NCBI GenBank assembly: GCA_903868035.1
Contig: CAIPTQ010000037.1
Coordinates: 1-19,867 of the forward strand
Direction: 5' to 3'
DNA length: 19,867 nucleotides
DNA from: an uncultured Phycisphaerales bacterium
Lineage (GTDB): Bacteria; Planctomycetota; Phycisphaerae; WQYP01
Under the pieces are notes generated by a model. That model ran no database searches. It saw only the letters and a program-made list of their open reading frames with translations, and had not been told where the DNA came from. Below are positions 7,377 through 16,947 of the stretch, one piece after another (position 1 is the stretch's first letter; each line of letters begins with the position of its first letter). A program made the translations under genes and the position numbers.

Positions 7377-8264
7377 ATGCTCACGGTCGCCAGCCATTCA
7401 TCCTCATCCCCCATGCAATTGCGCGTGAACACCCCGGCGCGGCGGGCGCCTGCCGGCCTGGGCGCCATGGTGACCGCGTTTTGGGACAACCGGGATCTCA
7501 TCTGGCAAATGACCAAGCGCGAAGTCGTGGGGCGGTATCGGGGTTCGATGCTGGGGCTGGCCTGGTCATTTTTCAATCCCTTGCTGCAGTTGGGCGTTTA
7601 CACGTTTGCGTTCGTGTATGTTTTCAAGGTGGGTCCGCGCGGGACCGGCGCGACCGGCGGCGCGGTGGAGTTTGCGTTATATGCGTTTGCGGGTTTGATT
7701 TTACTGGGGATGTTGGCTGAAGTTGCCACGCGTTCGCCGGGTGTGATTCTGCAGAACGCCAGCTACGTGAAAAAGGTCATTTTCCCGCTGGAAGTGCTGC
7801 CGTTCGTCCAGTTGGGCGCGGCGGCAATTCACGCGGGGATCAGCCTGCTCGTGCTGCTGCTCGGGATGCTGGTCTTCGGCCGAAGCGTGCCGGTGACGAT
7901 CATGCTGGCGCCGCTGGTGGCGCTGCCGCTGATGCTGGTGATCCTGGGGACATCCTGGGTGCTGGCGGCGCTGGGGGTATTTTTGCGCGACGTGACGCAG
8001 GCCATCGGCATTGTGATGATGATGCTGATGTATTTAAGCCCGGTGTTCTACCAGATGGAGATCATCAAACCACCCTGGATGCAGCATGTGATTCGCCTCA
8101 ATCCGCTGACGATCCCGCTGGTGAGTTTCCGGCTGGTGGCGCTGGAGGGCAAAATGCCCGAATGGGGCTGGCTGGGTGGGTATGCCGGCGCCAGTGTGTT
8201 GCTGGCGTGGGTGGGATTCTGGCTGTTCCAGCGGTTCAAGCGGGGGTTTGCGGATGTCCTCTGA
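7377..8264 (+). CDS. wzm: ABC-2 type polysaccharide export permease (Wzm-like)
   Basis: A 295-residue membrane protein of the ABC-2/Wzm (TagG, KpsM) family. A soluble N-terminus leads to [39 protein letters not shown], the typical family signature, followed by about six hydrophobic helices and a short basic C-terminus. It forms the channel through which a lipid-linked glycan crosses the inner membrane. The next gene encodes its ATPase and starts 11 bp before this one stops, so they are translationally coupled. The start is uncertain: ATGs at 7347, 7377 and 7413 are all in frame. I prefer 7377, since a TATACT hexamer lies just upstream and no Shine-Dalgarno sequence supports the others. It is the first gene of the operon. 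Confidence 0.88.
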   Translation: MLTVASHSSSSPMQLRVNTPARRAPAGLGAMVTAFWDNRDLIWQMTKREVVGRYRGSMLGLAWSFFNPLLQLGVYTFAFVYVFKVGPRGTGATGGAVEFALYAFAGLILLGMLAEVATRSPGVILQNASYVKKVIFPLEVLPFVQLGAAAIHAGISLLVLLLGMLVFGRSVPVTIMLAPLVALPLMLVILGTSWVLAALGVFLRDVTQAIGIVMMMLMYLSPVFYQMEIIKPPWMQHVIRLNPLTIPLVSFRLVALEGKMPEWGWLGGYAGASVLLAWVGFWLFQRFKRGFADVL

Positions 8265-9627
8265 AGGGCCAGAGCTGGCGGTGGAACAGGCGCCGCGTCC
8301 GGCGGATGCGGGCGGGCCGCGCCCGGCGATTCGCGTGGCGGAGGTGGGCAAATGCTACCAGGTGTATGCCCGCCCGCAGGATCGGCTGTGGCAGGCGTTT
8401 TTCCGCGGGCGGCGGAATTTTTACCGCGAATTCTGGGCCCTCGCCGGCGTGAATATGGATGTGCTGCCCGGCGAAACGGTCGGGATCATCGGGCGCAACG
8501 GCTCGGGCAAGTCCACGCTGCTGCAAGTCATCTGCGGCACGCTCACGCCCACCACCGGCCGCGTGGAAACGCTCGGCCGCGTGGCGGCACTGCTGGAACT
8601 GGGGGCGGCGTTTCATCCGGACTTCACGGGGCGGGAAAACGTCTACCTCAACGCACGCATATTGGGCCTCTCGCGCCCGCAGACCGACGAACGCTTCGCG
8701 CGCATCGCCGCCTTCGCCGACATCGGGGCGTTCATCGAGCAGCCGGTGAAGACTTATTCCAGCGGCATGTATGTGCGGCTGGCGTTCTCCGTGGCGGCCA
8801 ACGTCGATGCGGACATTCTGGTGATCGACGAGGCGCTGGCCGTGGGGGACGTCTTCTTCCGGGCCAAGTGCATGCGCTTCCTGCGCGGGTTCAAGGAGCG
8901 CGGCGGCACCGTGCTGTTTGTAAGCCATGACGCGTCGGCGGTGCTGTCGCTGTGCGACCGGGCGGTGTGGCTCGATAGCGGGAAAGTGCGGCTGAGCGGG
9001 GCGGCCAAGTCGGTGTGCGAGGGCTATTTCGCCGAGGAGGTGGGGGCGAGCAACCGGGAGCGCCAAGCCGCGCCGGCGGGCGGCGCGGTGGAATGCGCCG
9101 ACCACGCCCCCGCGCTGGCCCTGGAGACCATTCCCGTACGCCCGCTGCGCCCGGGCGTGGAGGCGATCGGCCAGGGCGGGGCGCAGGTGCTGGGCGTGGA
9201 TGTGCGGAACATGGAGGGCCGGGAACTGGTGCAGGTGACCGGGCAGCAGCGTGTGAAGCTGCGCGTACACTTCCGTGCGATTCGGGCGCTGGAGCGACCG
9301 ATTGTCGGCTTTTATATCAATGACCGGCTGGGGCAGAACCTGTTTGGCGAAAACACGACGGCGGTGGAATGCGTGCCGCCGATGGAAGCCGGCGCGGAGC
9401 GCGTGGCCGGCTTCACTTTTGACATGCCGGTGCTGCGGGCGGAACAGTACACGGTGACGGTGGCCGTGGCCGAGGGCACGATGGCCAGCCACACCCGGCA
9501 CCACTGGATTCATGAGGCCTACGCGCTGACGGCCGACGGGCGCGGCTCCGGCGGGACCGGGCTGGTGGGGATACCGATGCGGGCGGTGGAATTCCGCGTT
9601 CCGGGGAAGGACGAAAAGACGCCGTGA
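8254..9627 (+). CDS. wzt: ABC exporter ATPase with C-terminal carbohydrate-binding-like domain (Wzt-like)
   Basis: A 457-residue protein. The ATPase domain carries Walker [10 protein letters not shown] (80-88), the signature YSSGM (168-172, a family variant of LSGGQ), Walker B ILVIDE (188-193) and the switch His (H225, VSHD). From about 310 to 450 comes a beta-rich domain ([24 protein letters not shown], then [20 protein letters not shown]) typical of the Wzt C-terminal domain, which in O9a-type O-antigen systems binds the finished glycan and gives the exporter specificity. The start overlaps the permease by 11 bp, and its stop overlaps the next start (GTGA). Its presence implies that the glycan is completed in the cytoplasm, perhaps with a terminal modification, before export. 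The methyltransferase in the next gene is a good candidate for that modification. Confidence 0.93.
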   Translation: MSSEGPELAVEQAPRPADAGGPRPAIRVAEVGKCYQVYARPQDRLWQAFFRGRRNFYREFWALAGVNMDVLPGETVGIIGRNGSGKSTLLQVICGTLTPTTGRVETLGRVAALLELGAAFHPDFTGRENVYLNARILGLSRPQTDERFARIAAFADIGAFIEQPVKTYSSGMYVRLAFSVAANVDADILVIDEALAVGDVFFRAKCMRFLRGFKERGGTVLFVSHDASAVLSLCDRAVWLDSGKVRLSGAAKSVCEGYFAEEVGASNRERQAAPAGGAVECADHAPALALETIPVRPLRPGVEAIGQGGAQVLGVDVRNMEGRELVQVTGQQRVKLRVHFRAIRALERPIVGFYINDRLGQNLFGENTTAVECVPPMEAGAERVAGFTFDMPVLRAEQYTVTVAVAEGTMASHTRHHWIHEAYALTADGRGSGGTGLVGIPMRAVEFRVPGKDEKTP

Positions 9628-11441
9628 ACCGCGAACGCCTCACACTCGCCTGGCAGACGCCACGCCACTTCTCGCCCGTGTCGGCCTGGGTCGAGCATAT
9701 CCCCTTCGCCCTGGCGCTGGTGGACCTTTTGCGCCCGAATACCGTCGTGGAACTGGGCACGCACATGGGGGATTCCTATTGCGCGTTCTGCCAGGCCATC
9801 GACACGCTGGGCCTGACCCACACCCGGGCCACGGCCATCGATACGTGGCGCGGCGACGATCAGGCGGGACACTATGGGGCGGAGGTGCTCAATAATCTGC
9901 GCGCCTATCACGATCCGCTCTACGGCCGGTTTTCGCGGCTGCTCCAGGCGACCTTTGACGAGGCCGCCGGGCAGTTCGCCCCGGGCAGCATTGACCTGCT
10001 CCACATCGACGGCCTGCACAACTATGAGGCCGTCCGCCATGATGTGGAAACCTGGCTGCCCAAGATGTCGCCCCGCGGCGTGCTGCTGCTGCATGACACC
10101 CAGGTGAAGCAGGACGCTTTTGGCGTGTGGAAAGTATGGGAGGAACTGGCCAGGCGCCATCCGGCGTTTGAGTTCCTGCACGGCTATGGACTGGGCGTGC
10201 TGGCCGTCGGCGGGCAGCCGGCCCCGGGCGTAAGCGAGTTTCTCGCCTGGACCCGCGCCGACGCCCCCGCCGTACACCAGGTCTTTGCGGGACTGGGCGA
10301 CTGGATACAACTGGCGCGCGAAGGCCGCGCCGTCGCCGCGCGGCAACCCGACCTGGTGGCGCTGGACGATTGGTGCGCCCGCGTCCAAACCCGGCGAAAA
10401 ACGCTCCTCTCCACGCTCGCGGGCCTGACGCCCGCTCCGCCCGGGTTAACGCTGGAAGCCGAGACCCAATTGGCGGCGACGCTCGACACCCACGCGCCGG
10501 CGTGGCGCGACCGGACCATCTCCGCGGTCATCCCCACGCGCAACGGCGGGCGGCTCCTGGGGCGCGTGCTCCAGGGACTGCGGGAGCAGGAATGCGACCG
10601 CGCGCTGGAAATAGTGGTCGTCGATTCGGGATCCACCGACGACACCCTGCGCCTGGCCCGTGACGCCGGGGCGCGCGTGATCCAGATTCCGCCCGGGCAG
10701 TTCAACCATGGCCTGACCCGCAACCTGGGCCTCGAACGCAGCCTGGGCGGGCTGGTCATGCTGCTGACCCAGGATGCGGTGCCGGCCGACCGGCAGGTGG
10801 TACAAAACCTGGCGCGGGCCTTTGAGGATCCCCTCGTCGCGGGGGCCTTCGCCCGGCAGGCGCCCCGGCCCGAACACGCCGCGCTGGTCGCGCGGCGCGT
10901 CGGGGCCTCCCACGCGGGCCAGTCCCGCGGCCACGTCTCCCACATCACGGACCGGGCGGCGTATGAGCGCCTGGGGCCGGCGGAGCGCATCGCATTCTGC
11001 ACGTTTGACGATGTCTGTTCCATGGTGCGCCGTGCGGTGTGGCGGACGCTCCCGTTCGCGCGCACCGATTTCGCCGAGGATCTCGAGTGGGCGCGCCGGG
11101 CGCTCGAGGCCGGATGGAAGATCGTCTATGAACCCGCCGCCTGCGTGGTGCATTCCCACCAACGCGGCATCGGTTATGAGTATGACCGCCACTTCGCGCA
11201 TGCCGCGGCCATGTATCGCCTGTTTGGCTGGCGCGAAATCACCGGCCGGCGGCAACTGGCGCGGCTGCTCGCCGCGACCATCCTTGACGACGCGAAATAT
11301 GTCGTTAAAAATCAGCCCGGCATGGCGCGGAAACTGGCCCAACTCGCCGCCGCGCCCTTCCACGCGCCGGCGCGCGTCCTGGGCACGTACCGCGGGGCGC
11401 GGCATGAGCAACGGCGGGCGACAACGCAGGTGGGCGCATGA
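9624..11441 (+). CDS. Methyltransferase-GT2 glycosyltransferase fusion
   Basis: A 605-residue two-domain protein. Residues 1 to about 200 form a class I SAM-dependent methyltransferase of the Methyltransf_24 type: [15 protein letters not shown] (about 41-55) is the SAM-binding loop, and [19 protein letters not shown] and GVLLLHDTQ follow as expected. After a linker, from about residue 301, comes a GT2 domain ([58 protein letters not shown]) closest in style to rhamnosyltransferases. It probably adds a sugar to, and methylates, the exported glycan, but substrates cannot be read from sequence. GTG start at 9624, overlapping the wzt stop by 4 bp; its own stop overlaps the next ATG (ATGA). The fusion places a possible chain-modifying enzyme and a polymerising enzyme on one polypeptide. 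Confidence 0.88.
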   Translation: MNRERLTLAWQTPRHFSPVSAWVEHIPFALALVDLLRPNTVVELGTHMGDSYCAFCQAIDTLGLTHTRATAIDTWRGDDQAGHYGAEVLNNLRAYHDPLYGRFSRLLQATFDEAAGQFAPGSIDLLHIDGLHNYEAVRHDVETWLPKMSPRGVLLLHDTQVKQDAFGVWKVWEELARRHPAFEFLHGYGLGVLAVGGQPAPGVSEFLAWTRADAPAVHQVFAGLGDWIQLAREGRAVAARQPDLVALDDWCARVQTRRKTLLSTLAGLTPAPPGLTLEAETQLAATLDTHAPAWRDRTISAVIPTRNGGRLLGRVLQGLREQECDRALEIVVVDSGSTDDTLRLARDAGARVIQIPPGQFNHGLTRNLGLERSLGGLVMLLTQDAVPADRQVVQNLARAFEDPLVAGAFARQAPRPEHAALVARRVGASHAGQSRGHVSHITDRAAYERLGPAERIAFCTFDDVCSMVRRAVWRTLPFARTDFAEDLEWARRALEAGWKIVYEPAACVVHSHQRGIGYEYDRHFAHAAAMYRLFGWREITGRRQLARLLAATILDDAKYVVKNQPGMARKLAQLAAAPFHAPARVLGTYRGARHEQRRATTQVGA

Positions 11442-14400
11442 AAATCATCCTGACGGTCCATCAGTTTCTCCCCGAGTATTCGACCGGCACCGAGCTCATC
11501 GCCTACCACCTGGCGCTGGAACTCCGCAAGCTCGGCCATGAAATCATCATCGTCAGCGGACACTCCGAATCCTCCGGCGACGGCTCCGTCCGCGTCAAGG
11601 TTTACGACTATGACGCCTTTCCCGTCCACGAGGTGCGCCATACCGGCGAATGGCGCTGCCCCGGAACCGGTGCCGCCGGGGAGGTCGGAAAGCGCCAGGG
11701 CGATTTCGCGCTGGAATATGACAATCCGCAGCTCCGCGGCTGGTTCGCCGATTTCCTCCGCCGGCAGCGGCCGGATATGGTCCACTGCATCCACCTCGCC
11801 CGGCTCTCGGCCTCCCTGATCGACGCATGCAAGGAGCTGCGCATACCCTGCATTTTCACCGCCACGGACTTCTGGGCGGTTTGCCCGATGATCCTGCTTC
11901 GGCTCCCGGATGGGTCGATGTGTCCCGGCCCCGATGCCGACGGGGAAAACTGCGTCCGGCATATCCATCAGGCCGCCGAGGCCGGCCAGGTCACCGCGCC
12001 CCTCTTCTTCAACCGAACGCAGAGCGCCGGCCTGCTCCTGGCCCGCGTCAGCTCCGCCGCCGCCGGACGCATCCACCGCCCCCTGCCCGAAGTGCGGGCC
12101 CGCGTGGCCTTCATCCGCGACCGTTTTCAATCCCTGGCGCGCATCCTCGCCCCCTCCCACATCGTGCGCGACCGCTTGGCCGCACAGGGTTTTCCCGCCG
12201 AGCGCATCGTCTGCCTGCCCTACGGCATCCACGTGCCGCCCGGCCCGGCCCGGGGCAAATCTCCACGCGGCGAGCCGTTGCGGGTCGGCTTCGTCGGCCA
12301 GATCGCCGAGCACAAGGGGTGTCATGTCCTGATTGAGGCCGTGAAACTGCTCCCCCCGGATCTCCCCATCCGTGTGCGGTTCCACGGCGAACTGGCCTAC
12401 AATCCCGCATATGTCGCCCGCCTCCGAAAACTGGCCGAGGCCGTTGAAGCACGCGTCGAATTCGCCGGCGTCTTCAACCACCAGGATGTCGGCGCGGTGC
12501 TGGGCGATTTGGATGTCATCGTCTGCCCCTCCCTCTGGTACGAAAACACCCCGCTGGTGATCTACGAGGCGCTGGCCGCGGGAGTCCCCGTGGTCGCCAC
12601 CGATCTCCCCGGCCTGTCGGAGGCCGTCCAGCCCGAGGTTAATGGCCTGCTGTTTCCCCTCGGGGACGCCCCCGCCCTCGCGGCCATCCTGCGCCGCCTC
12701 GCCGGCGACCGCGACTTGCTGGCGAAGCTGGCCGCCAACACCCAGCCCCCGCTGTCCACGGCCGACCATGCCGCCCGGGTCGCGGAAATCTATCGCGCGG
12801 TCATCGCCGAGGCCACCGCCAACCCGCAGGCCTCTGAAACCCGGCCTCCGGTCCCTGCGCCCCCAGCACCCACCGCCGGGGGCCGCCGCGTCGCACTTCA
12901 GGACTTGTCGCCCACGCAGGAGCTCCAGCCCCTGGGCGAAGCGCAGCGCTGGCGCGCCACCGGCACGAACCCGCGCTTCACCGCGCCGTGCCGGATGCCC
13001 CCGGGATGGCTCTATCTCGTGCTCGATCTGGAGACTACCGAACACGCCGGGCCGGCCACCCTGTTTCTGGACACCGGCGCCGGCTTTACGGAAACGGCCT
13101 GCCTGAAACTCGGAACGCCCGTCGGCGGACGCCTGCGGATCGATCTGCATTGCCCCAACCCCCACCCCGTCCGCGCCTTGGGCCTGCAACCACAAACCTC
13201 GCCGGGCGATTTCACCCTCCACGAATTCCACGTCCAGCACCTGTCCCGGCTCCGCTTCCTCGCCCGCGCCGGCCGCAACCTCCTGTGCCGCCGCTGGGCC
13301 GGACGCAGCCTCATGCTCAGCCTCTTCAAGGCCGCCGGCTATCTGCTCCGCCGCGGGCCCCGCGGCTTGGCCGACAAACTCGCCTCCGGCATGCTTACGC
13401 CCACGCCGTCCCAAGCCACCGCCTATGAGCGCTGGTGCGCGGCCCACCGCCTCACCCCCCCCCACCGCGCCGCCCTCGAGAACCAGGCGCGCGCCCTCAC
13501 GGACGGCCCCCTGTTTTCCGTGCTCCTGCCCGTTCTTGAGGCCTCCCCCGAGAGCCTCCGCCAGACGCTGGATTCCCTCCGGCGGCAAATCTATACGCGT
13601 TGGGAATTGTGCGCCGTCGTAGCGGACGCGCCGGCCCCGCTCCGCGCGACGCTCGCCGAACTTGCCGCCGGGGAGGCGCGCCTTCGCATCATCGACCACC
13701 CCGGCGCCCGGGACGGCACCGCGGCCTGCAACGCCGCGCTGGCGGCCGCCACCGGCGATTTTTTTTCGCTGCTGGATCCGGGCGACCAACTCGCCGAACC
13801 AGCGCTACTGGCCGTGGCCCGGGAACTGTCCGCCCACAACCAAACCGACATACTCTACGCGGACCAGGACCAGCTTCTCCCCGACGGCACGCGCGCCGGT
13901 CCCATCTTCAAGCCGGGATTTTCGCCGGAATTTCTGCTCGCCGGCGACTATGTCGGCCGCCCCGTCTTCTATCGCACCGACCTGGCCCGGCACCTGGATC
14001 CCGGCGGGGGCGGAGAGGTTTTCCGAACGCTTTGCCAGGAGGCCCGGGAATATGACCTGCTGCTGCGGGCGTCCCGCGCGTGCGGCCCGGCGCGCATCCG
14101 CCGAATCCCCGAGGTGCTCTATCACCAGTTCGCCGGCACGCCCGCCGCCCTCAAGCCCGCGGCCCAACCCGCGGCCTATGCCGACGCCCGGCGGGCGCTG
14201 CAGGAGCACCTGCACGAGGCTTATCCCGGTTACCCGGCGACGCTGGAAACCGGTTCTCCAGCCGACCCGCACCGCGTGCGTTTTACCCTGCGTTCCCGGC
14301 CGCTTGTGTCGATCATCATCCCCAGCCGTTGCCGGCCGGTTCAAAGCCCCGGCGGCGCGGGCTACCTGGTGGAGCGGTGCATCGCCAGTGTGCTTGAAAA

Positions 14401-15127
14401 ATCCACCTACCACAACCTCGAAATTTTTGCCGTCGACCGCCACGAGATGCCCCCCGAACTGGCCGCCCGGCTCGCGGCGCGCGGCGTGCAGCACCTCACC
14501 TATGACTTCGACTTCAACTGGTCCCGGGTGAACAACTTCGCGGCCGCCCGGGCCGCCGGGGAACACCTGCTGTTCCTCAACGACGACATCGAGGTGATTT
14601 CCCCGGACTGGATCGAGAGCCTGCTGGAATACTCGCAGTTGCCCCAGATCGGGGCCGTGGGCGCCAAGCTCCTGTGGCCCAACCGGACCATCCAGCACGC
14701 GGGCGTGATGATTCAGAAGCGAATCCCCAATCATGCCTTTGTCGGCTGTCCGGAGAATGTTCACACGGGCTATTACTCCGCCCTGGTGCCCCGCAACATG
14801 ATCGCCGTCACCGGAGCCTGCCTCATGACGCGGGCCGACGTGTTTCACGCGCCGGCGGTCGGGGAATTCAACGAGGATTTCCCCCTCGCCTACAACGATG
14901 TGGATTATTGCCTCAAGGTCTGGCATGCGGGTAAACGCGTGGTTTTCACCCCCTATGCCGCGCTTTTTCATCTCGAATCGGCCACGCGGTCGCCCCTGGT
15001 CACCCCCGCGGAAATGCGCCTCCTGACCGCCCGCTGGCCCGCCTTCACCGCCGACGATCCGTTTTACAACCCCAATCTCTCCATGATCCACATGGATTAT
15101 CGCGTCGCGGACCCCGAATGCGGCTGA
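11438..15127 (+). CDS. Giant multidomain glycosyltransferase (GT4 + GT2 + GT2)
   Basis: 1229 residues. N-terminal GT4/GT-B domain (1 to about 455): HQFLPEYSTGTELIAYHLA, then LRVGFVGQIAEHKGCHVLIEA, with an EX7E motif at E369-E377 (ENTPLVIYE). A Pro/Ala linker (about 465-485) leads to a small beta-rich domain (about 488-600) of unknown role and a basic helical stretch. The first GT2-like domain (about 694-930) contains LLDPGDQL, YADQDQL, IFKPGFSPEF and EYDLLLR. The second (about 955-1229) contains VSIIIPSR, FLNDDIEVISPDW, GAVGAKLLWP, IQHAGV, VTGACL and NDVDYCLK. Such GT2 pairs are common in rhamnan and O-antigen assembly enzymes. In the first GT2 domain the usual DHDD metal site reads DPGD, so it may be weak or non-catalytic. 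ATG overlaps the upstream stop. Last gene of the overlapping operon, probably making most of the exported glycan. Confidence 0.9.
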   Translation: MKIILTVHQFLPEYSTGTELIAYHLALELRKLGHEIIIVSGHSESSGDGSVRVKVYDYDAFPVHEVRHTGEWRCPGTGAAGEVGKRQGDFALEYDNPQLRGWFADFLRRQRPDMVHCIHLARLSASLIDACKELRIPCIFTATDFWAVCPMILLRLPDGSMCPGPDADGENCVRHIHQAAEAGQVTAPLFFNRTQSAGLLLARVSSAAAGRIHRPLPEVRARVAFIRDRFQSLARILAPSHIVRDRLAAQGFPAERIVCLPYGIHVPPGPARGKSPRGEPLRVGFVGQIAEHKGCHVLIEAVKLLPPDLPIRVRFHGELAYNPAYVARLRKLAEAVEARVEFAGVFNHQDVGAVLGDLDVIVCPSLWYENTPLVIYEALAAGVPVVATDLPGLSEAVQPEVNGLLFPLGDAPALAAILRRLAGDRDLLAKLAANTQPPLSTADHAARVAEIYRAVIAEATANPQASETRPPVPAPPAPTAGGRRVALQDLSPTQELQPLGEAQRWRATGTNPRFTAPCRMPPGWLYLVLDLETTEHAGPATLFLDTGAGFTETACLKLGTPVGGRLRIDLHCPNPHPVRALGLQPQTSPGDFTLHEFHVQHLSRLRFLARAGRNLLCRRWAGRSLMLSLFKAAGYLLRRGPRGLADKLASGMLTPTPSQATAYERWCAAHRLTPPHRAALENQARALTDGPLFSVLLPVLEASPESLRQTLDSLRRQIYTRWELCAVVADAPAPLRATLAELAAGEARLRIIDHPGARDGTAACNAALAAATGDFFSLLDPGDQLAEPALLAVARELSAHNQTDILYADQDQLLPDGTRAGPIFKPGFSPEFLLAGDYVGRPVFYRTDLARHLDPGGGGEVFRTLCQEAREYDLLLRASRACGPARIRRIPEVLYHQFAGTPAALKPAAQPAAYADARRALQEHLHEAYPGYPATLETGSPADPHRVRFTLRSRPLVSIIIPSRCRPVQSPGGAGYLVERCIASVLEKSTYHNLEIFAVDRHEMPPELAARLAARGVQHLTYDFDFNWSRVNNFAAARAAGEHLLFLNDDIEVISPDWIESLLEYSQLPQIGAVGAKLLWPNRTIQHAGVMIQKRIPNHAFVGCPENVHTGYYSALVPRNMIAVTGACLMTRADVFHAPAVGEFNEDFPLAYNDVDYCLKVWHAGKRVVFTPYAALFHLESATRSPLVTPAEMRLLTARWPAFTADDPFYNPNLSMIHMDYRVADPECG

Positions 15128-15187
15128 TCTACCGCGCCCGCCGCCGCCATTTCCGGGCCGCGGGCCACGGCTTTTTCAAGGTGCCAC

Positions 15188-15859
15188 ATGCCCGCTTCCC
15201 CTACACGCCTCTGGCTCATCCGCCACGGCCAGACCGACTGGAACGCCGCCGGGCGCATCCAGGGCCAGACCCCCACCGAATTGAACGCCCAGGGCCGGTG
15301 CGAAGCGGCGCGTCTGGCCGGCCTTCTGGCGCAATCCTCCCGGCGTTTTGCCGCCTGCTACACCAGCGATCTCCCGCGCGCGGCGCAGACGGCGCAGATT
15401 CTGGCGGCGCGCCTGGGCATCGGCGTACACCCCGACCCAGCCCTGCGCGAGCGCGACTTTGGCCCGCTGGAAGGCGCGTTCCCCGCGCAAATCCGCGCGG
15501 CCCGCGCCGCCGCGGGGGTGCCGCTCTCCGGCGACCTGGCGGATTGGACGGGCATGCCCGGCGTGGAAACCAACGACGAACTCTGGCTGCGCATCGCCGC
15601 GGCCCTGCGCGAGATTGCGGCGCGCCACCCCGCGCAGGATGTCCTGGTCGTCACCCACGGCGGTGTCATGGCCCGCGCCCTCTATCGCACCCTGGGCATC
15701 TCCGACGGCGCGCCCCGCCGCTTCCCCCTCTCCAACGGCATGGTCGCCATTCTCGAAGCGCATCCCAAAGGCTTTGGCCTGGTCACGCTCGCCGACATGC
15801 TGCTGCTGGCCGGAGAGCCTCCCGCGCCCGACACCGCCACCATGCCCCCGCCGGGATAA
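15188..15859 (+). CDS. Histidine phosphatase (phosphoglycerate-mutase-like)
   Basis: A 223-residue histidine phosphatase superfamily protein. The catalytic His lies in LIRHGQTDWN (about residues 10-19), followed by RIQG and the conserved Arg in TSDLPRAAQT. The acid-base Glu is in LRERDFGPLEG, and the second active-site His in VVTHGGVMARAL. It is shorter than dPGM glycolytic mutases and fits the broad-specificity phosphatase/CobC-like branch; the substrate is unknown. It lies 60 bp after the giant glycosyltransferase on the same strand, without an obvious promoter, so it may be read from the glycan operon. Family members include sugar-phosphate phosphatases, but a link to the glycan pathway is only suggested by position. 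Downstream, its C-terminus is Pro-rich. Confidence 0.9.
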   Translation: MPASPTRLWLIRHGQTDWNAAGRIQGQTPTELNAQGRCEAARLAGLLAQSSRRFAACYTSDLPRAAQTAQILAARLGIGVHPDPALRERDFGPLEGAFPAQIRAARAAAGVPLSGDLADWTGMPGVETNDELWLRIAAALREIAARHPAQDVLVVTHGGVMARALYRTLGISDGAPRRFPLSNGMVAILEAHPKGFGLVTLADMLLLAGEPPAPDTATMPPPG

Positions 15860-15900
15860 TATTGGCCGGCCGCATTCACCCCCCGGAGACGGCAAATGGG

Positions 15901-15928
15901 TACAATGGACCCGTGCCTTGATAAGGAG
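15901..15928 (+). promoter_or_regulatory. Putative -10 (TACAAT) and Shine-Dalgarno for the zinc-ribbon gene
   Basis: TACAAT at 15901-15906 would start transcription near 15913, and AAGGAG at 15923-15928 lies eight bases before the ATG at 15937. The leader would be about 24 nt. No convincing -35 element is visible. The hexamer is identical to the one before the antitoxin gene, but here it is combined with a real Shine-Dalgarno sequence. Confidence 0.45.
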
Positions 15929-15936
15929 CGCCCCCC

Positions 15937-16947
15937 ATGCCTCCCACTTCCACCGCCACCTGTCCCAATTGCCACGCCACCATTACACCGGGCAGCCGCC
16001 AGTGCGTGATCTGCAAGCTGGAAGTCGCCAAGATGTCCGCCTTCGCCGCGGCCAAAAAAGCCGCCCAACAGCGCGGCTTTAAGACCACTGCCGTGGAAAC
16101 CGCCGAAACCCCCGCCTGGCGCGATCCGGCCAACCTCGGCCGGGCCGTCAAAATCGTCTGCCTGCTGGCCTTCGTCGGCGGCATCGGCTGGCTGGGCTAT
16201 CACTTCTTTGGCCCCAAACCCGCGCGCTACCTGCAATTCCCCGCCACCGCCCAGGCCGCCGCCACGGAGTTCATGACGCATATTGCCGGGGGCGACGCCA
16301 CCTATGACAAGGCCTATTTCCTGGTCGCCGATACGGTGCGCGACACCAAGGCCAGCGACGAACGCGGCGACTACGTCCAGGTATTCCACCTGCTCAACCG
16401 GTATCTGGCGGCGGAATTCGGCGCCGATTGGATCACGTGGACCCAGTGCGTCCCCGACCCGGCTAATCCCGATGTCATCGTGGCCACGGTGGCCCTTGAA
16501 ACGCTGCACATCCGGACCGCGCAACAGACCCCGGCGGACAAGATGCAGAGCCAGGGGGCGCATTACGGGATACTGGGCATCGACGAATTCGACGTGCAAT
16601 ATGCCGCCGACATGCGGCAGAATGCGCTGATCCGGGACATCTTAAACGGCGTCGCGGGCTCGGGCGCCGAGAGCAACTGGGATGCGGTCTTTGGCGCCAA
16701 TGCGGCCAACCGCCACCTGCCGAAGTTCATGACGAAAATGATCGTCCTGCAATCCCTGCGAAATCCGCGCTCCGCCAATTGGAAGGCCGTCATCCAAACC
16801 GATCCGCTGCGCACCGACCCGGTCATCCAGGCGCGGCTGAAGGCGATCCTGACCGATGAGCGCTACGACAAGGATGTGCGCAACGCAGCCAAGGAAGTGC
16901 TGGACGACAAGGTGACGGACGAGGAGCGGATTGCGGTGGGGATATAA
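15937..16947 (+). CDS. Zinc-ribbon single-pass membrane protein of unknown function
   Basis: 336 residues. The N-terminus carries a four-cysteine zinc ribbon (C9, C12, C23, C26). After a basic helical segment (FAAAKKAAQQRGFK) one transmembrane helix follows (about 69-90, VKIVCLLAFVGGIGWLGYHFF), so the ribbon should be cytoplasmic and the rest outside. The large C-terminal part starts with a domain of alternating helices and strands (about 105-225). It ends with paired helices (QSLRNPRSANWKAVIQ, then a segment ending in AAKEVLDD) that look HEAT-like. I do not recognise the family. The start is supported by AAGGAG at proper spacing. It has its own likely promoter, and no close functional partner is visible nearby. 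Confidence 0.8.
   Translation: MPPTSTATCPNCHATITPGSRQCVICKLEVAKMSAFAAAKKAAQQRGFKTTAVETAETPAWRDPANLGRAVKIVCLLAFVGGIGWLGYHFFGPKPARYLQFPATAQAAATEFMTHIAGGDATYDKAYFLVADTVRDTKASDERGDYVQVFHLLNRYLAAEFGADWITWTQCVPDPANPDVIVATVALETLHIRTAQQTPADKMQSQGAHYGILGIDEFDVQYAADMRQNALIRDILNGVAGSGAESNWDAVFGANAANRHLPKFMTKMIVLQSLRNPRSANWKAVIQTDPLRTDPVIQARLKAILTDERYDKDVRNAAKEVLDDKVTDEERIAVGI

Noticed and set aside
8236..9513. A 425-codon antisense frame under the wzt-like gene
   Set aside because: His/Arg/Pro-rich with no domain; the opposite strand carries a complete ABC ATPase.
13759..13766. T8 run in the giant glycosyltransferase gene as a programmed slippage site
   Set aside because: It simply encodes Phe-Phe in a conserved GDFF context, and the downstream frame remains open with good domain motifs, so no frameshift is needed. 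A similar T8 run in the SHOCT-like gene is also in frame.
11312..13789. An 825-codon open frame antisense to the giant glycosyltransferase gene
   Set aside because: It has Gly/Ala/Arg-biased composition and no recognisable motif, while the plus-strand frame has clear GT4 and GT2 signatures throughout. Long antisense frames are expected in GC-rich DNA.
13805..15091. A 428-codon antisense frame under the GT2 domains
   Set aside because: Same reason: low-complexity composition, opposite a gene with strong domain motifs.
15118..15921. A 267-codon frame over the histidine phosphatase
   Set aside because: Arg/Pro-rich shadow; the phosphatase frame has all catalytic motifs.
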